A stretch of 64,000 nt of DNA from Gemmatimonas sp. (GTDB lineage Bacteria; Gemmatimonadota; Gemmatimonadetes; Gemmatimonadales; Gemmatimonadaceae): assembly GCF_021298855.1 (NCBI RefSeq), contig NZ_JAJTHI010000034.1:1-64000 (forward strand), written 5' to 3'. Below the pieces are notes generated by a model. It was not told the origin of the DNA and did no database searches. It was given only the letters and a program-made list of their open reading frames with translations. Positions 9,408 to 17,549 of this stretch are shown piece after piece. A program made the translations under genes and the position numbers. Every line of letters starts with the position of its first letter. Positions within the stretch are counted from its first letter, which is position 1.

Positions 9408-10404
9408 CATCGGGCAGTCTCTGCTGGATCCACGCCGGGAGCAGCAGGTTGTCGGCAATGGCGGCAATCTCCTCCGCTTGTGCCCACGCGCGCTCGAGCG
9501 CCGCGAGGTCGCCCTCCAGCGCGGCCCGTTCGGTGTCTTCGTGGAGGGCCATTTCGAGGGCGAGATGCTGGTCACGGGTGCCCTCCTTCCACGAGCCGGA
9601 GAAGACACCCTTGCCCGTCCTGATGTACTGCTGAATGAACGCGTCCGCCGAGCCGGCCTCGGCGAGTCGCGTCACGGCTGAACGGACGGTGTCGGCGGAA
9701 CCGCCTTCTTCGTTGGTGACCGTCAGCAACTTCCCCATGAGGCGCTTCGCCTCGTCACCCGTGACGATGCTGCGCCCCGACTTGTGCAGCACGTTGAGCT
9801 GCCAATCGCCGCTCGCGGCAGCACCAGCGCTGACCGCTTCAAGTTTCACGTTGCCGATGTCGGAGCGCCGCAAGGTGACCAGTTCGTTGCGGTAGGGTAC
9901 GCGCGCCACGCGCTTGAGATGCAATCGGTACAGGTTCCAGTAGTTCAATGCACCAGGGATGACCCCGGCGAGCGGAATGGCGCCATGCAGCGAGGGGTTG
10001 ATCCACTTGAGCCCCGTGAGCCCAATCATCAGGGCGGCGCTGCCACCGTAGATCGCCCACGTCCTGATTCGACGACGCTGGAGCTCGCCGCCGTACCGCC
10101 ACGCCGCAAACTCGGGTCGGGTGGGTTGTCCCACCCGCACCAGCTGCAGCCCCTCACTCAGCTTGGCAAGGCCGATGTTGTCGGTGCTCGCCTTGAGGGG
10201 CGTGTCGCGATAGAGACGCTCACAGGTCTCGATGGCCTCCCACCGCTCTTCGAGCGGCGAGAGGTTCCACCGTGTGCAGCGAGGGCACACCGCCCACAGC
10301 CGCCCGCGTGCCGCGTCGAAGGCGAGCTTGCGCCCCACGGGGAAGTGCTCGACCACCTCATTGGCGCCCAGCGCGCCGTGGCAATAGACACAGGTGGCGT
10401 ACAT
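9355..10404 (-). CDS. Zinc-ribbon membrane protein of unknown function
   Basis: 349 residues. The N-terminus holds a likely zinc ribbon (CVYC near residue 5, CPRC near residue 40). Two hydrophobic segments follow (about residues 128-145 and 152-168), then a soluble C-terminal part rich in charged helices. The ending is strongly basic (TTRRRPADGADSDRGR). The family is not recognised. The fold suggests a cytoplasmic metal-binding head anchored in the inner membrane. Its 3' end overlaps the convergent ATPase gene by 53 nt, so the two are unlikely to be co-expressed as an operon. Confidence 0.7.
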   Translation of the reverse strand: MYATCVYCHGALGANEVVEHFPVGRKLAFDAARGRLWAVCPRCTRWNLSPLEERWEAIETCERLYRDTPLKASTDNIGLAKLSEGLQLVRVGQPTRPEFAAWRYGGELQRRRIRTWAIYGGSAALMIGLTGLKWINPSLHGAIPLAGVIPGALNYWNLYRLHLKRVARVPYRNELVTLRRSDIGNVKLEAVSAGAAASGDWQLNVLHKSGRSIVTGDEAKRLMGKLLTVTNEEGGSADTVRSAVTRLAEAGSADAFIQQYIRTGKGVFSGSWKEGTRDQHLALEMALHEDTERAALEGDLAALERAWAQAEEIAAIADNLLLPAWIQQRLPDATTRRRPADGADSDRGR

Positions 10405-10439
10405 GCGCCGAACTTAACACGGAAGCGAGTGCGGACGGT

Positions 10440-10475
10440 GTGGTGTCCGCCCGGCGGAGTGCGGGCGGACACCAC
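10440..10475 (-). terminator. Hairpin terminator after the thi operon
   Basis: A perfect 13-bp inverted repeat, GTGGTGTCCGCCC at 10440-10452 and GGGCGGACACCAC at 10463-10475, with a 10-nt loop. It lies 6 nt beyond the SDR stop codon and 35 nt before the start of the next minus-strand gene. No T-run follows on either strand, so it is a stable stem rather than a textbook intrinsic terminator. Confidence 0.55.
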
Positions 10476-10481
10476 GCCACG

Positions 10482-11246
10482 TCAGCCGAACACCAGGCCG
10501 CCGTCTACGATGAGGTTCTGCCCGGTCACCGATCGGGCCCACGGGCTCGCGAAGAACAGCACCGTGTCGGCCAGCTCGTCGGGGGTGGTGACCCGCCGCA
10601 GCGGCGTGTTGGCGGCAATGAGGTCGAACACCACGTCGGGGGTGGCGGCGCTGGCATCGGTGGTCCGGAGCAACCCGCCCGACACCATGTTCACGGTAAT
10701 GCCACGCGGCCCGAGTTCGGCCGCCGCCGTGCGGGTGAACGCCAGCAGGGCGCTCTTGGCCGCGGTGTAGTCGTGGTAGGGCACCACCGGGTTCTGCACC
10801 AGGTTGCTGCCAATGGTGATGACGCGCCCGAAGCCGGCCTGCGCCATCGCCGGCACGGCGCGCTGCAGCAGGGTGAGCGCGCCCACACAGGCCGTGTTGG
10901 TCTGCTCGAGCAGCTTGGCTGGCGTGAGGGTGGCGATGGTGTCGCGGGCGTCGCCGTTGAACCGGTAGTCGGCAAGCGCATTGTGAACGACGGTCGTGAC
11001 GGGGCCCATGGTGCGCTCGACGGTGTCGAACATCGCGCCCACCTGCGAGGCGTCGCGCACATCGGCCTGCAGCGCCACTGCGCGCGCCCCCAGCGTGGCC
11101 GCCAACGCCTCGGCCTGGGCCCGACTGGCGCGATAGTTCACGACGACCTGCGCGCCCTCGCGGGCGAACGCGGTGGCAATGGCGGCACCCAGTCCGCGAC
11201 CGGCACCGGAGACAACGACGACCTGCTCGGAGAGAGAACGGGACAT
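10482..11246 (-). CDS. SDR-family oxidoreductase (FabG-like), last gene of the thiamin operon
   Basis: 254 residues of a classical short-chain dehydrogenase. The glycine-rich NAD(P) motif is SGAGRGLGAA (residues 13-22). Catalytic Ser147 (IGSNL), Tyr160 and Lys164 (YTAAK) are present, and the C-terminal ASPWARSVTGQ and VDGG segments fit FabG-type enzymes. The structural NNAG motif is HNAL here. Its ATG lies 2 nt after the thiD stop, so it is almost certainly in the TPP-controlled transcript. No thiamin-related SDR function is established, and the substrate is unknown. Confidence 0.88.
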   Translation of the reverse strand: MSRSLSEQVVVVSGAGRGLGAAIATAFAREGAQVVVNYRASRAQAEALAATLGARAVALQADVRDASQVGAMFDTVERTMGPVTTVVHNALADYRFNGDARDTIATLTPAKLLEQTNTACVGALTLLQRAVPAMAQAGFGRVITIGSNLVQNPVVPYHDYTAAKSALLAFTRTAAAELGPRGITVNMVSGGLLRTTDASAATPDVVFDLIAANTPLRRVTTPDELADTVLFFASPWARSVTGQNLIVDGGLVFG

Positions 11247-11248
11247 GA

Positions 11249-12064
11249 TCAGACCTGCCAGAGCGCGTGGAAGTGGTGGGTGGGACCGTGGCCGTGTCCC
11301 ACGGTGAGCTGATGCGCCGCCGTAATGGCGGCCGTGACGTACGCCTTGGCGGTGTGCACCGCGTCGGGGAGTGCGGCGCCGTGGGCGAGTTGTGCGGCAA
11401 GCGCGGCCGACAGCGTGCACCCCGTACCGTGCGTGTGGGTGGTGGCCACGCGCGGCGACTCGAACCAGTGCACGCCGCCGTCGACCACCAGGCAGTCCGG
11501 GCTGGTGTGCGTTGCCAGGTGCCCCCCCTTGAGCAGCACCGCGCTGGCCCCCGCCTCACGCAGGGCTCGGGCCTGCTCCACCATGGCGTCGCGTGTTTCG
11601 GCAACGGCCGTGCCCGCGAGACGCGCGGCCTCCGGCAGGTTGGGCGTGATCACGGTGGCCAGCGGCACCAGGCGCGTGCGCACCGCGTCGATGGCGTCGT
11701 CGCGCAGTAGGGGGGCTCCTCCCTTGGCGATCATCACCGGGTCGAGCACGATCGGCACGCCGGGGTGCGCCTGCAGCACATCGGCGACCGCGTGGGCAAT
11801 CTCGGCGGTGGCAATCATGCCGATCTTCACGGCGTCCACGCGAATGTCCTCGAAGATCGCCGCGAGCTGCTGCTGCACGAACGCCGGCGGTACCAGATGC
11901 ACCCCCGACACGCCGCGCGTGTTCTGGGCCGTGAGCGCCGTAATGGCGGCCATGCCGTAGCACCGCTGGGCGGCGAAGGCCTTGAGGTCGGCCTGAATGC
12001 CCGCGCCACCGGAGGGATCGGAGCCGGCAATCGCCAGCACGTTGGGAATGCGGGAGTGGGTCAC
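11249..12064 (-). CDS. thiD: Hydroxymethylpyrimidine/phosphomethylpyrimidine kinase ThiD
   Basis: 271 residues of the ribokinase-like HMP/HMP-P kinase family. Recognisable segments are AIAGSDPSGGAGIQADLK at the substrate/ATP site, KIGMI, VLDPVMIAKGG, VITPNLPEA and the anion-hole motif THGTGCTLSAA. It phosphorylates HMP twice to give HMP pyrophosphate for ThiE. The start is GTG at 12064, which overlaps the thiE stop as GTGA, implying coupled translation. No longer start fits because the upstream frame lies inside thiE. Confidence 0.95.
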   Translation of the reverse strand: MTHSRIPNVLAIAGSDPSGGAGIQADLKAFAAQRCYGMAAITALTAQNTRGVSGVHLVPPAFVQQQLAAIFEDIRVDAVKIGMIATAEIAHAVADVLQAHPGVPIVLDPVMIAKGGAPLLRDDAIDAVRTRLVPLATVITPNLPEAARLAGTAVAETRDAMVEQARALREAGASAVLLKGGHLATHTSPDCLVVDGGVHWFESPRVATTHTHGTGCTLSAALAAQLAHGAALPDAVHTAKAYVTAAITAAHQLTVGHGHGPTHHFHALWQV

Positions 12065-12723
12065 GATGAGGTCCCCGTGGGTGATGCCGTTCGGCGCGCC
12101 ATGGCCATAGCCAGCGCGTGCGTCGCGGCGTGGACATCGGGCTGCCCGCAAATGGCGGACACCACGGCCACCCCGTCCACACCGGTGGCCAGCACCTGCT
12201 CGAGGTTCACGGCGTGCACCCCACCAATGGCGACGGCCGGCAACGGCGTGGCGGCCCGTGCGGCGGCCAGGTCGGCCAGCCCCATGGCCGCGGCGTGATC
12301 GGGCTTGGTGCTGGTGGCGAACACGGGGCCGAGGCCAACGTAGTCCAGCACCGACCGGTCGGCCGCCGCCGCGTGGGCGACTGTTTCGCACGAGAGGCCC
12401 ACGATCGCGTGCGGGCCAAGGCGCGCGCGCGCCCGGTGCGGCCCCACATCCGATTGGCCCACGTGCACGCCGTGGGCGCCAATGGCAACCGCGGCCTCCA
12501 GGTCGTCATTGATCACCAGCGGGACGTTGGTCCCGGCCAGCACCTCCATGAGCGCTCGCCCCAGCGCCACGCGCTCCGCCGTGGTGGCGTCCTTGTCACG
12601 GAGCTGCACCATGGTCACCCCGCCACGCACGGCGTCGCGCACCGTGTCCACGACGCCCCGCGCCGCACAGAGCACCGGGTCGGTCACGAGATAGAGACGC
12701 AGCTGTGGGGTGATCACCCCCAT
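12061..12723 (-). CDS. thiE: Thiamine-phosphate synthase ThiE
   Basis: 220 residues of a TIM-barrel thiamine phosphate synthase. Signature parts are LYLVTDP at the N-terminus, VQLRDKDA, NDDLEAAVAIGAHGVHVGQSD, the GLGPVFATSTK phosphate-binding segment and AIGGV near the C-terminus. It joins HMP pyrophosphate to thiazole phosphate (supplied by ThiM) to make thiamin phosphate. ATG 12723 overlaps the 3' end of thiM by 10 nt; upstream in-frame codons belong to thiM. Confidence 0.95.
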   Translation of the reverse strand: MGVITPQLRLYLVTDPVLCAARGVVDTVRDAVRGGVTMVQLRDKDATTAERVALGRALMEVLAGTNVPLVINDDLEAAVAIGAHGVHVGQSDVGPHRARARLGPHAIVGLSCETVAHAAAADRSVLDYVGLGPVFATSTKPDHAAAMGLADLAAARAATPLPAVAIGGVHAVNLEQVLATGVDGVAVVSAICGQPDVHAATHALAMAMARRTASPTGTSS

Positions 12724-13514
12724 GTGACACGCTCGGTGGCGGCGAGCTCCGCCGGGGAGGTTGCCGCCAGGGCATCGAGGAAGCGCCACCCGAACGATCC
12801 CGGGCCTTCTGCCTCGCGCCCTGCGCGTTCGCCCGCGTGGGCGAAAAGCACCAGCGCCGACACCGCCGCCTCGAATGGTGCGGCAATGGCGGCGTAGGAG
12901 CCAATGAGACAGGTCAGCGAGCAGCCGAGCGCCGTGACCTGCGGCATGAGCGGCGAGCCTCCCGTGATGGTGGCAACCCGGGCGCCATCGGTGACGAGGT
13001 CGATGGCGCCCGTCACCACCACCACGCCCCCCGTCTGCTGGGCGAGGGCGCGGGCGGCCGGTTCGGCGGCCATGACCGGATCGGCCGCATCGACCCCGCG
13101 CGCCGTGGTGTCGCCGCCGGCCAGGGCGAGGATTTCACTGGCGTTGCCACGCAGAATGGTGGGGCGCAGCGCCAGCAGCTCGCGCGCGGCCTGCGCCCGG
13201 TACGGCGACGCGAAGTGCGCCACGGGATCGAGCACCCACGGCGTGCCCACCGCGTTCGCCGCGGTGGCGGCGGCCAGCATGCCCTGCACCCACGCGGGGG
13301 AGAGCGTGCCGATGTTGATGGTCACGGCCCGCGCGATGCGCGCGAAGTCGCCACTTTCCTCCACGGTATGCACCATGGCCGGCGCCGCGCCCGCGGCGAG
13401 CAGCGTGTTGGCGGCGATGTTCATCGCCACGTAGTTGGTGATGCACTGGGTGAGCGGCGCTGCGGCGCGCAGCGCGCCGAGCGCGTCGGCCGGAGACAAG
13501 GTGGGTCGTGGCAT
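12714..13514 (-). CDS. thiM: Hydroxyethylthiazole kinase ThiM
   Basis: 266 residues matching ThiM. The N-terminus PLTQCITNYVAMNIAANTLL binds the thiazole. The middle carries INIGTLS and WVLDPVAHFASPYR, then ILRGNASEILALAG and the ATP-site segments VVVTGAIDLVTDG and LGCSLTCLIGSYAA. It phosphorylates hydroxyethylthiazole for salvage into thiamin. It is the first gene after the TPP riboswitch; together with thiD and thiE this makes a salvage operon, with no thiC or thiG alongside. In the anion-hole region a Leu-Thr-Cys sequence stands where many homologues have a G-x-G-C motif. Confidence 0.94.
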   Translation of the reverse strand: MPRPTLSPADALGALRAAAPLTQCITNYVAMNIAANTLLAAGAAPAMVHTVEESGDFARIARAVTINIGTLSPAWVQGMLAAATAANAVGTPWVLDPVAHFASPYRAQAARELLALRPTILRGNASEILALAGGDTTARGVDAADPVMAAEPAARALAQQTGGVVVVTGAIDLVTDGARVATITGGSPLMPQVTALGCSLTCLIGSYAAIAAPFEAAVSALVLFAHAGERAGREAEGPGSFGWRFLDALAATSPAELAATERVTWG

Positions 13515-13575
13515 GTGGCCTCGGGCGGCGCAGGCCGCCGCGCGCGCCGGGCTGCACCTGCGCCCATGGCGATCG

Positions 13576-13652
13576 CGACTCCCTCCGCCAGCATGATCTG
13601 GGTCAGGTTCAAAGGGTGCTTCTCAGCCCCGCGCAATACGGGACGCCCCTGT
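13576..13652 (-). promoter_or_regulatory. TPP (Thi-box) riboswitch
   Basis: Read on the minus strand, the leader contains GGCTGAGA (13622-13629), then ACCCTTTGAACCTGACCCAG and GATCATGCTGGCGGAGGGA. These are the conserved elements of the thiamin-pyrophosphate aptamer, in the right order and spacing, closed by the outer stem near 13579 and 13650. It lies about 60 nt upstream of thiM and should reduce expression of thiM-thiE-thiD-SDR when TPP is plentiful. No strong terminator stem was seen between aptamer and thiM, which favours control at translation initiation. Confidence 0.95.
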
Positions 13653-13731
13653 CGTGTACCGGGAAGGTAATCACCCGGTGCGCCGGGATCGACCCGGCGG
13701 GTGGAAACTCTCCCTGTCCCGTGGCGTAAGG

Positions 13732-13773
13732 GCGGTCTTCCGGGTTAGCTCTCGGAAGACCGCTTCCCTTTTT
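13732..13773 (+). terminator. Intrinsic terminator hairpin directly before the ABC exporter operon
   Basis: A perfect 11-bp inverted repeat GCGGTCTTCCG (13732-13742) / CGGAAGACCGC (13753-13763), with a 10-nt loop, is followed on the plus strand by TTCCCTTTTT. A second hairpin, CGCCGGG-ATCGA-CCCGGCG (13681-13699), lies upstream. No plus-strand gene precedes it, so it should terminate a short RNA started between the divergent TPP riboswitch and here, or attenuate the exporter operon. The GTG start of the exporter is only 2 nt beyond the T-rich tract. Confidence 0.8.
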
Positions 13774-13775
13774 CC

Positions 13776-14720
13776 GTGACCGTGGCCGCTCCTCTCATCA
13801 CCGCGCGTTCGCTGACGCGCCGTTATGGCGCCGTAACGGCGCTCGATGCGCTCACCGTGGCCATCGAGCCCGGGATCACCGGCCTCGTCGGCGCCAACGG
13901 CGCGGGCAAGAGCACCTTCGTGAAGATCCTGCTCGGCATCGTCGACCCGTCGGAGGGGGACGCCGAGGTCATGGGGTACGATGTCGTGCGTGAGCGCGCG
14001 AACATCCGGGCGCTGGTGGGCTACATGCCCGAACACGACTGCCTGCCCCCCGACATGAGTGCCACCGAGTTCGTGAGCTTCATGGCGCGCTGCAGCGGCC
14101 TGCCGGTGACCGCTGCCCGCGAGCGCACCGCCGAGGTGCTGCGGCACGTGGGGCTGTTCGAGGAGCGCTACCGCCCCATGGGCGGCTACAGCACCGGCAT
14201 GGCGCAGCGAGTGAAGCTGGCCCAGGCGCTGGTGCACGACCCCCGGCTGCTCATTCTCGACGAACCCACCAACGGTCTCGACCCCGAGGGGCGTGACGAG
14301 ATGCTGGCCCTCGTGAGTCGCACCGGTCGCGAGTTCGGCATCTCGGTACTGGTGTCGTCGCATCTGCTGGGTGAGCTCGAGCGCATCTGCGAACGCATCG
14401 TGCTGATTGAACAGGGGCGGCTGTTGCGCGCCGAGCAGGTGGGGGCGCTCACGAGCGAAACGGCCACGCTGGTGGTGGAGCTCGATGGCGATGAGGCGGC
14501 GCTGGCGGCGTTCGTGGCGCGGGTGTCCGCGGCGGGGCTGCTGGTGCAGGCCGAGCGGCAGCGCGTGCTGGTGGAACTGCCCGATACGGCCGCACCGGCA
14601 GCGCTGGATGCGGCCTACGATGCCGTGCGCGACGCCGCGGCCATGTCCGACACGGGTGTCCTGCGCCTCGAGCGCCGGCGCGGGCATCTGCAGGATCTGT
14701 TCACGGGGGCGGGCGCATGA
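13776..14720 (+). CDS. ABC transporter ATP-binding protein (ABC-2 exporter, subunit 1)
   Basis: 314 residues. The nucleotide-binding domain has Walker A GANGAGKST (near residue 46), signature STGMAQ and Walker B LLILDEPTNGLDP, followed by the H-loop SSHLL. A C-terminal extension of about 90 residues is typical of ABC-2 drug/antibiotic/natural-product exporters. First of four genes joined by 1-4 nt overlaps. The start is GTG 13776 (or GTG 13782); no ATG and no Shine-Dalgarno sequence is available because the terminator T-tract occupies that position. Confidence 0.9.
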   Translation: MTVAAPLITARSLTRRYGAVTALDALTVAIEPGITGLVGANGAGKSTFVKILLGIVDPSEGDAEVMGYDVVRERANIRALVGYMPEHDCLPPDMSATEFVSFMARCSGLPVTAARERTAEVLRHVGLFEERYRPMGGYSTGMAQRVKLAQALVHDPRLLILDEPTNGLDPEGRDEMLALVSRTGREFGISVLVSSHLLGELERICERIVLIEQGRLLRAEQVGALTSETATLVVELDGDEAALAAFVARVSAAGLLVQAERQRVLVELPDTAAPAALDAAYDAVRDAAAMSDTGVLRLERRRGHLQDLFTGAGA

Positions 14721-15586
14721 GTCTCACCGACTCCACCATTCACGACCTCGGCTACCGCCGCTACGACGGTGAGCGTGAGGGGGCGCGCGGGGCATTCCGC
14801 GCGCTGTTCTGGCAGGGGTTCCGCGCCATGTTCGGCCTGGGGCGCCCCATGAAGACCAAGGCGGTGCCGGTCTTCGTGAGCGTCGTGACGATGCTGCCGG
14901 CGCTCGCCAGCGTGGCGGCCAGCGGCGCCACGCAGGGACAGCTGCCCATTACCTACGCGAATGTCATCGGGGCCCAGGCGCTGCTGTTCCTGTTGTTCAG
15001 CGCGGCGCAGGCGCCGGAGATGCTGTGCCGCGATCAGCATCATCGCGTGCTGCCGCTGCTGTTCACCCGCGACGTGACGCGCACGCACTACGCCCTGGCG
15101 CGGCTGCTGGCCCTGTTCACGGCCATGTTCCTGGTGGCCCTCGCCCCGCTGCTCATTCTTTATATCGGCGAGATCGGGGTGTCCAAGGACCCGGGTGCCA
15201 CCTTCGCGAAGATGGGGAACAAGCTGGGGCCAGTACTGCTCTTCGCCACGCTGCTGGCGTGGGTGATGAGCACGGTGAGTGCGTTCCTGTCGAGTCTCAC
15301 GGCGCGTCGTGCGTACGCCACGGCAGCCGTAATCGGTGGCTTTCTGGGCACGGTGGTGATCTCCCAGGGGCTGCAGGATTTGGCGGGCATGTCGGAGGCG
15401 GCGACCAAGATGCTCGACCCCATCGAAACGCTGCGGACCACGGCCATGCAGCTGTTCGGCGAATCGACGCGCTGGATGGAACTCACGCCGCCCCCGCCGG
15501 TCTGGGTGCACGTGACGGAGCTTGCGGCGCTTGGCCTCGTGGCCGCAGCGGCGCTCGTCTGGCGCGTGCGGCGGGTGTCCGTATGA
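14717..15586 (+). CDS. ABC-2 type transporter permease (subunit 2)
   Basis: 289 residues, ATG overlapping the preceding ATPase stop (ATGA). A soluble N-terminal lead (HDLGYRRYDGEREG) is followed by about six hydrophobic segments. The pattern fits the ABC-2 membrane family in which the first cytoplasmic segment ends in RRYDG. It should form the membrane channel energised by one or both ATPases of the operon. Substrate is unknown. Confidence 0.82.
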   Translation: MSLTDSTIHDLGYRRYDGEREGARGAFRALFWQGFRAMFGLGRPMKTKAVPVFVSVVTMLPALASVAASGATQGQLPITYANVIGAQALLFLLFSAAQAPEMLCRDQHHRVLPLLFTRDVTRTHYALARLLALFTAMFLVALAPLLILYIGEIGVSKDPGATFAKMGNKLGPVLLFATLLAWVMSTVSAFLSSLTARRAYATAAVIGGFLGTVVISQGLQDLAGMSEAATKMLDPIETLRTTAMQLFGESTRWMELTPPPPVWVHVTELAALGLVAAAALVWRVRRVSV

Positions 15587-16524
15587 GCGCGCCCGCGCTG
15601 TCCACCACCTCCGTGGCGCTGGTCTTCGACCACGTGTCGCATTGGTACGGCGACGTGGTGGCCGTGAACGATGTGACGGCCGAGGTGCAGGCGGGGATTA
15701 CCGGCCTGCTGGGGCCCAACGGGGCGGGGAAGACCACCCTGCTGCAGCTGGCGGCGGGATTGATGGCACCGAGCGGGGGGACGGTGCGCGTGTTCGGCGA
15801 GACCCCGGTGCGCAACCCGGAGATCTTTCGCCACGTGGCGCTCGTGCCGGAGCGTGAGGCGCTGCCGGGGATGCTGTCGGCGCGTGCCTTCGTGGAGGCG
15901 CGCGCTACGCTGCTCGGGCTGCGTGACCCGCGCGCGGCGGCCAGGGCGGCGCTCGAGATGGTGGAGATGGACACCGTGGCCGATCGCGCGGTGTCCGGCT
16001 TCTCCAAGGGAATGCGCCAGCGTACGAAGCTGGCGGCGGCGCTCGTGCAGCAGCCCCGGCTGGTGCTGCTTGACGAGCCGTTCAACGGACTCGATCCGCG
16101 GCAGCGGCTGCACATGATGCAGCTGCTCGAGGCGCGCGCCGCCGACGGCACGGCGGTGCTGCTGTCGAGCCACATCCTCGAGGAGATCGAAGGGGTGGCG
16201 TCGCGCATCCTGGTCATGATTGCGGGGCGCCTCGCCGCCAGCGGCGACCATCGCACGCTGCGGCGCCTCATGACCGACCGACCGCACTCCGTGCGGATTC
16301 GCGCCAGCCATGCGCGCGCGTTGGCCGCGCAGCTCGTCGTGCTGGCGCCGGTGGTGAGTGTGGAGGTGGACGGTGCCGACGCCCTCACTGTGCGGACCAC
16401 CGACTACACCGCCTTCTCACGTCTGCTCGTGCAGTGTGCGCGCGGCGCTGCGGTGACGCTGTACGACGTACAGCCCACCGACGAGTCGCTCGAACATGTG
16501 TTCGCCTACCTGGTGCAGCGCTGA
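15583..16524 (+). CDS. ABC transporter ATP-binding protein (ABC-2 exporter, subunit 3)
   Basis: 313 residues. The nucleotide-binding domain has Walker A GPNGAGKTT, signature FSKGMRQ, Walker B LVLLDEPFNGLDP and H-loop SSHIL, with a C-terminal domain of about 95 residues. The ATG overlaps the permease stop by 4 nt. Its divergence from the first ATPase suggests either a heterodimeric motor or two paired transporters sharing one transcript. Larger open frames that start upstream belong to the permease region and were not used. Confidence 0.9.
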   Translation: MSAPALSTTSVALVFDHVSHWYGDVVAVNDVTAEVQAGITGLLGPNGAGKTTLLQLAAGLMAPSGGTVRVFGETPVRNPEIFRHVALVPEREALPGMLSARAFVEARATLLGLRDPRAAARAALEMVEMDTVADRAVSGFSKGMRQRTKLAAALVQQPRLVLLDEPFNGLDPRQRLHMMQLLEARAADGTAVLLSSHILEEIEGVASRILVMIAGRLAASGDHRTLRRLMTDRPHSVRIRASHARALAAQLVVLAPVVSVEVDGADALTVRTTDYTAFSRLLVQCARGAAVTLYDVQPTDESLEHVFAYLVQR

Positions 16525-17315
16525 TGCCCCCCGTCGCCGCTTCCGCTGCGCCGCCGTTCGGGCGCGTGTCGTTTCCGCGCACGGCCCTGGTGCTCATGCG
16601 CCTCGCGTGGGCCCGCACGGGGTCGCCGCTGCTCATGCTGGGCGTCGTGGCGCTGCTGTGTCTGCCGGTGCTCTTCGCGCTCATGTTCGCGAGTCGCGGT
16701 GCCCTGTCCGGCGATCCCATCGACTTCCTGCTGGCGCGCTACGACACCATCGTGGCGGGGCTGGCCACACCGCTCATTGCGCTGCTGCTGGGCACCAGTG
16801 CGTTCAGCGCCGAAGCCGACGACGGTACGCTGCTCTATCTCGTCACCACGACCACGCCCCGCTGGTGGATCGTGATGGCGCGGCTGCTGTTCGCGTCACT
16901 GTTGACCGGGGTGCTCACGAGCCTGTCGGTGTTCGCCTCCGGCTTCGTGGCGGTGGGGCTGAGTGACCCGGAGGGGATCGTGACGGCGTACACCGTGGCG
17001 GTGTTCTACGGCGGCGTGACGTATGCCGCGCTGTTCACGATGCTGGCCCTGCTGACGCGGCGCTCGCTGGTGGTGGGGCTCCTCTACGTGCTCTTCTGGG
17101 AAGGGGCATTGAGCGACACCTTCCAGGCCATCCGCTATCTCAGCGTACGCCAGTGGATGAACGCCGTAGCCGAGCCGATGATCGCGGGCGCTGGTGACGG
17201 CGTCGGACCGTCGGCCACGTACGCGCTGGTGGGTGCGGCCGTGGTGGTGGCACTCACGGTGTACGTGGGCGGTCGTCGGTTGCACGAGCCGAGAATGGGG
17301 CGCATCGGGTCGTAA
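16524..17315 (+). CDS. ABC-2 type transporter permease (subunit 4)
   Basis: 263 residues with about six hydrophobic segments (from about residue 35 to the C-terminus). The central FSAEADDGTLLYLVTTTTPR motif is the typical cytoplasmic loop of ABC-2 permeases, where E-x-x-x-GT-L-x-x-L-x-T precedes the substrate-path helices. The start overlaps the preceding stop as TGATG. The last gene of the exporter operon; downstream lies a repeat-rich gap. Confidence 0.85.
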   Translation: MPPVAASAAPPFGRVSFPRTALVLMRLAWARTGSPLLMLGVVALLCLPVLFALMFASRGALSGDPIDFLLARYDTIVAGLATPLIALLLGTSAFSAEADDGTLLYLVTTTTPRWWIVMARLLFASLLTGVLTSLSVFASGFVAVGLSDPEGIVTAYTVAVFYGGVTYAALFTMLALLTRRSLVVGLLYVLFWEGALSDTFQAIRYLSVRQWMNAVAEPMIAGAGDGVGPSATYALVGAAVVVALTVYVGGRRLHEPRMGRIGS

Positions 17316-17340
17316 CCGGCGGGAGTTCGACAGGCGTTCC

Positions 17341-17392
17341 ATCGGCACCGGGCCACGGCACCGGGGCACGACACCGGGGCACGACATCGGGC
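17341..17392. repeat. 13-bp tandem repeat, about four copies
   Basis: Imperfect 13-bp units in tandem: one diverged unit at 17341-17353, then CACGGCACCGGGG (17354-17366), CACGACACCGGGG (17367-17379) and CACGACATCGGGC (17380-17392). It lies in the non-coding gap after the ABC operon and immediately left of the nested palindrome. Confidence 0.75.
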
Positions 17393-17397
17393 CTGTT

Positions 17398-17523
17398 TGC
17401 GACTGACGGTGACTCCCGTTCAGGGTCGGTGGTCGGGAGTACAGGGTTTGGGGTGAACGGTACATCTCCCCATAACCCTGTACACACGACGCGTTACGCT
17501 GAACGGGTGTGCTGTCAGTCGCA
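17398..17523. repeat. Nested three-step palindrome (126 bp) between convergent genes
   Basis: Three perfect inverted repeats lie one inside the other: TGCGACTGAC (17398-17407) with GTCAGTCGCA (17514-17523); CCCGTTCAG (17415-17423) with CTGAACGGG (17499-17507); GTACAGGGTT (17439-17448) with AACCCTGTAC (17474-17483). A TGGGG/CCCCA match sits further inside. The unpaired spacers are almost equal on the two sides (7/6 and 15/15 nt), so the whole can fold into one long rod with internal loops. No T-tract flanks it. It fills the gap between the ABC operon and the convergent Lon-like gene. Confidence 0.8.
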
Positions 17524-17549
17524 CACGCCCAAGCCATGGCGGCCACGGC

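Noticed and set aside
8676-10404. ATPase plus zinc-ribbon gene as a possible two-gene defence system
   Set aside because: The genes are convergent and overlapping, the ATPase has no TOPRIM or nuclease partner, and the zinc-ribbon protein shows no effector domain.
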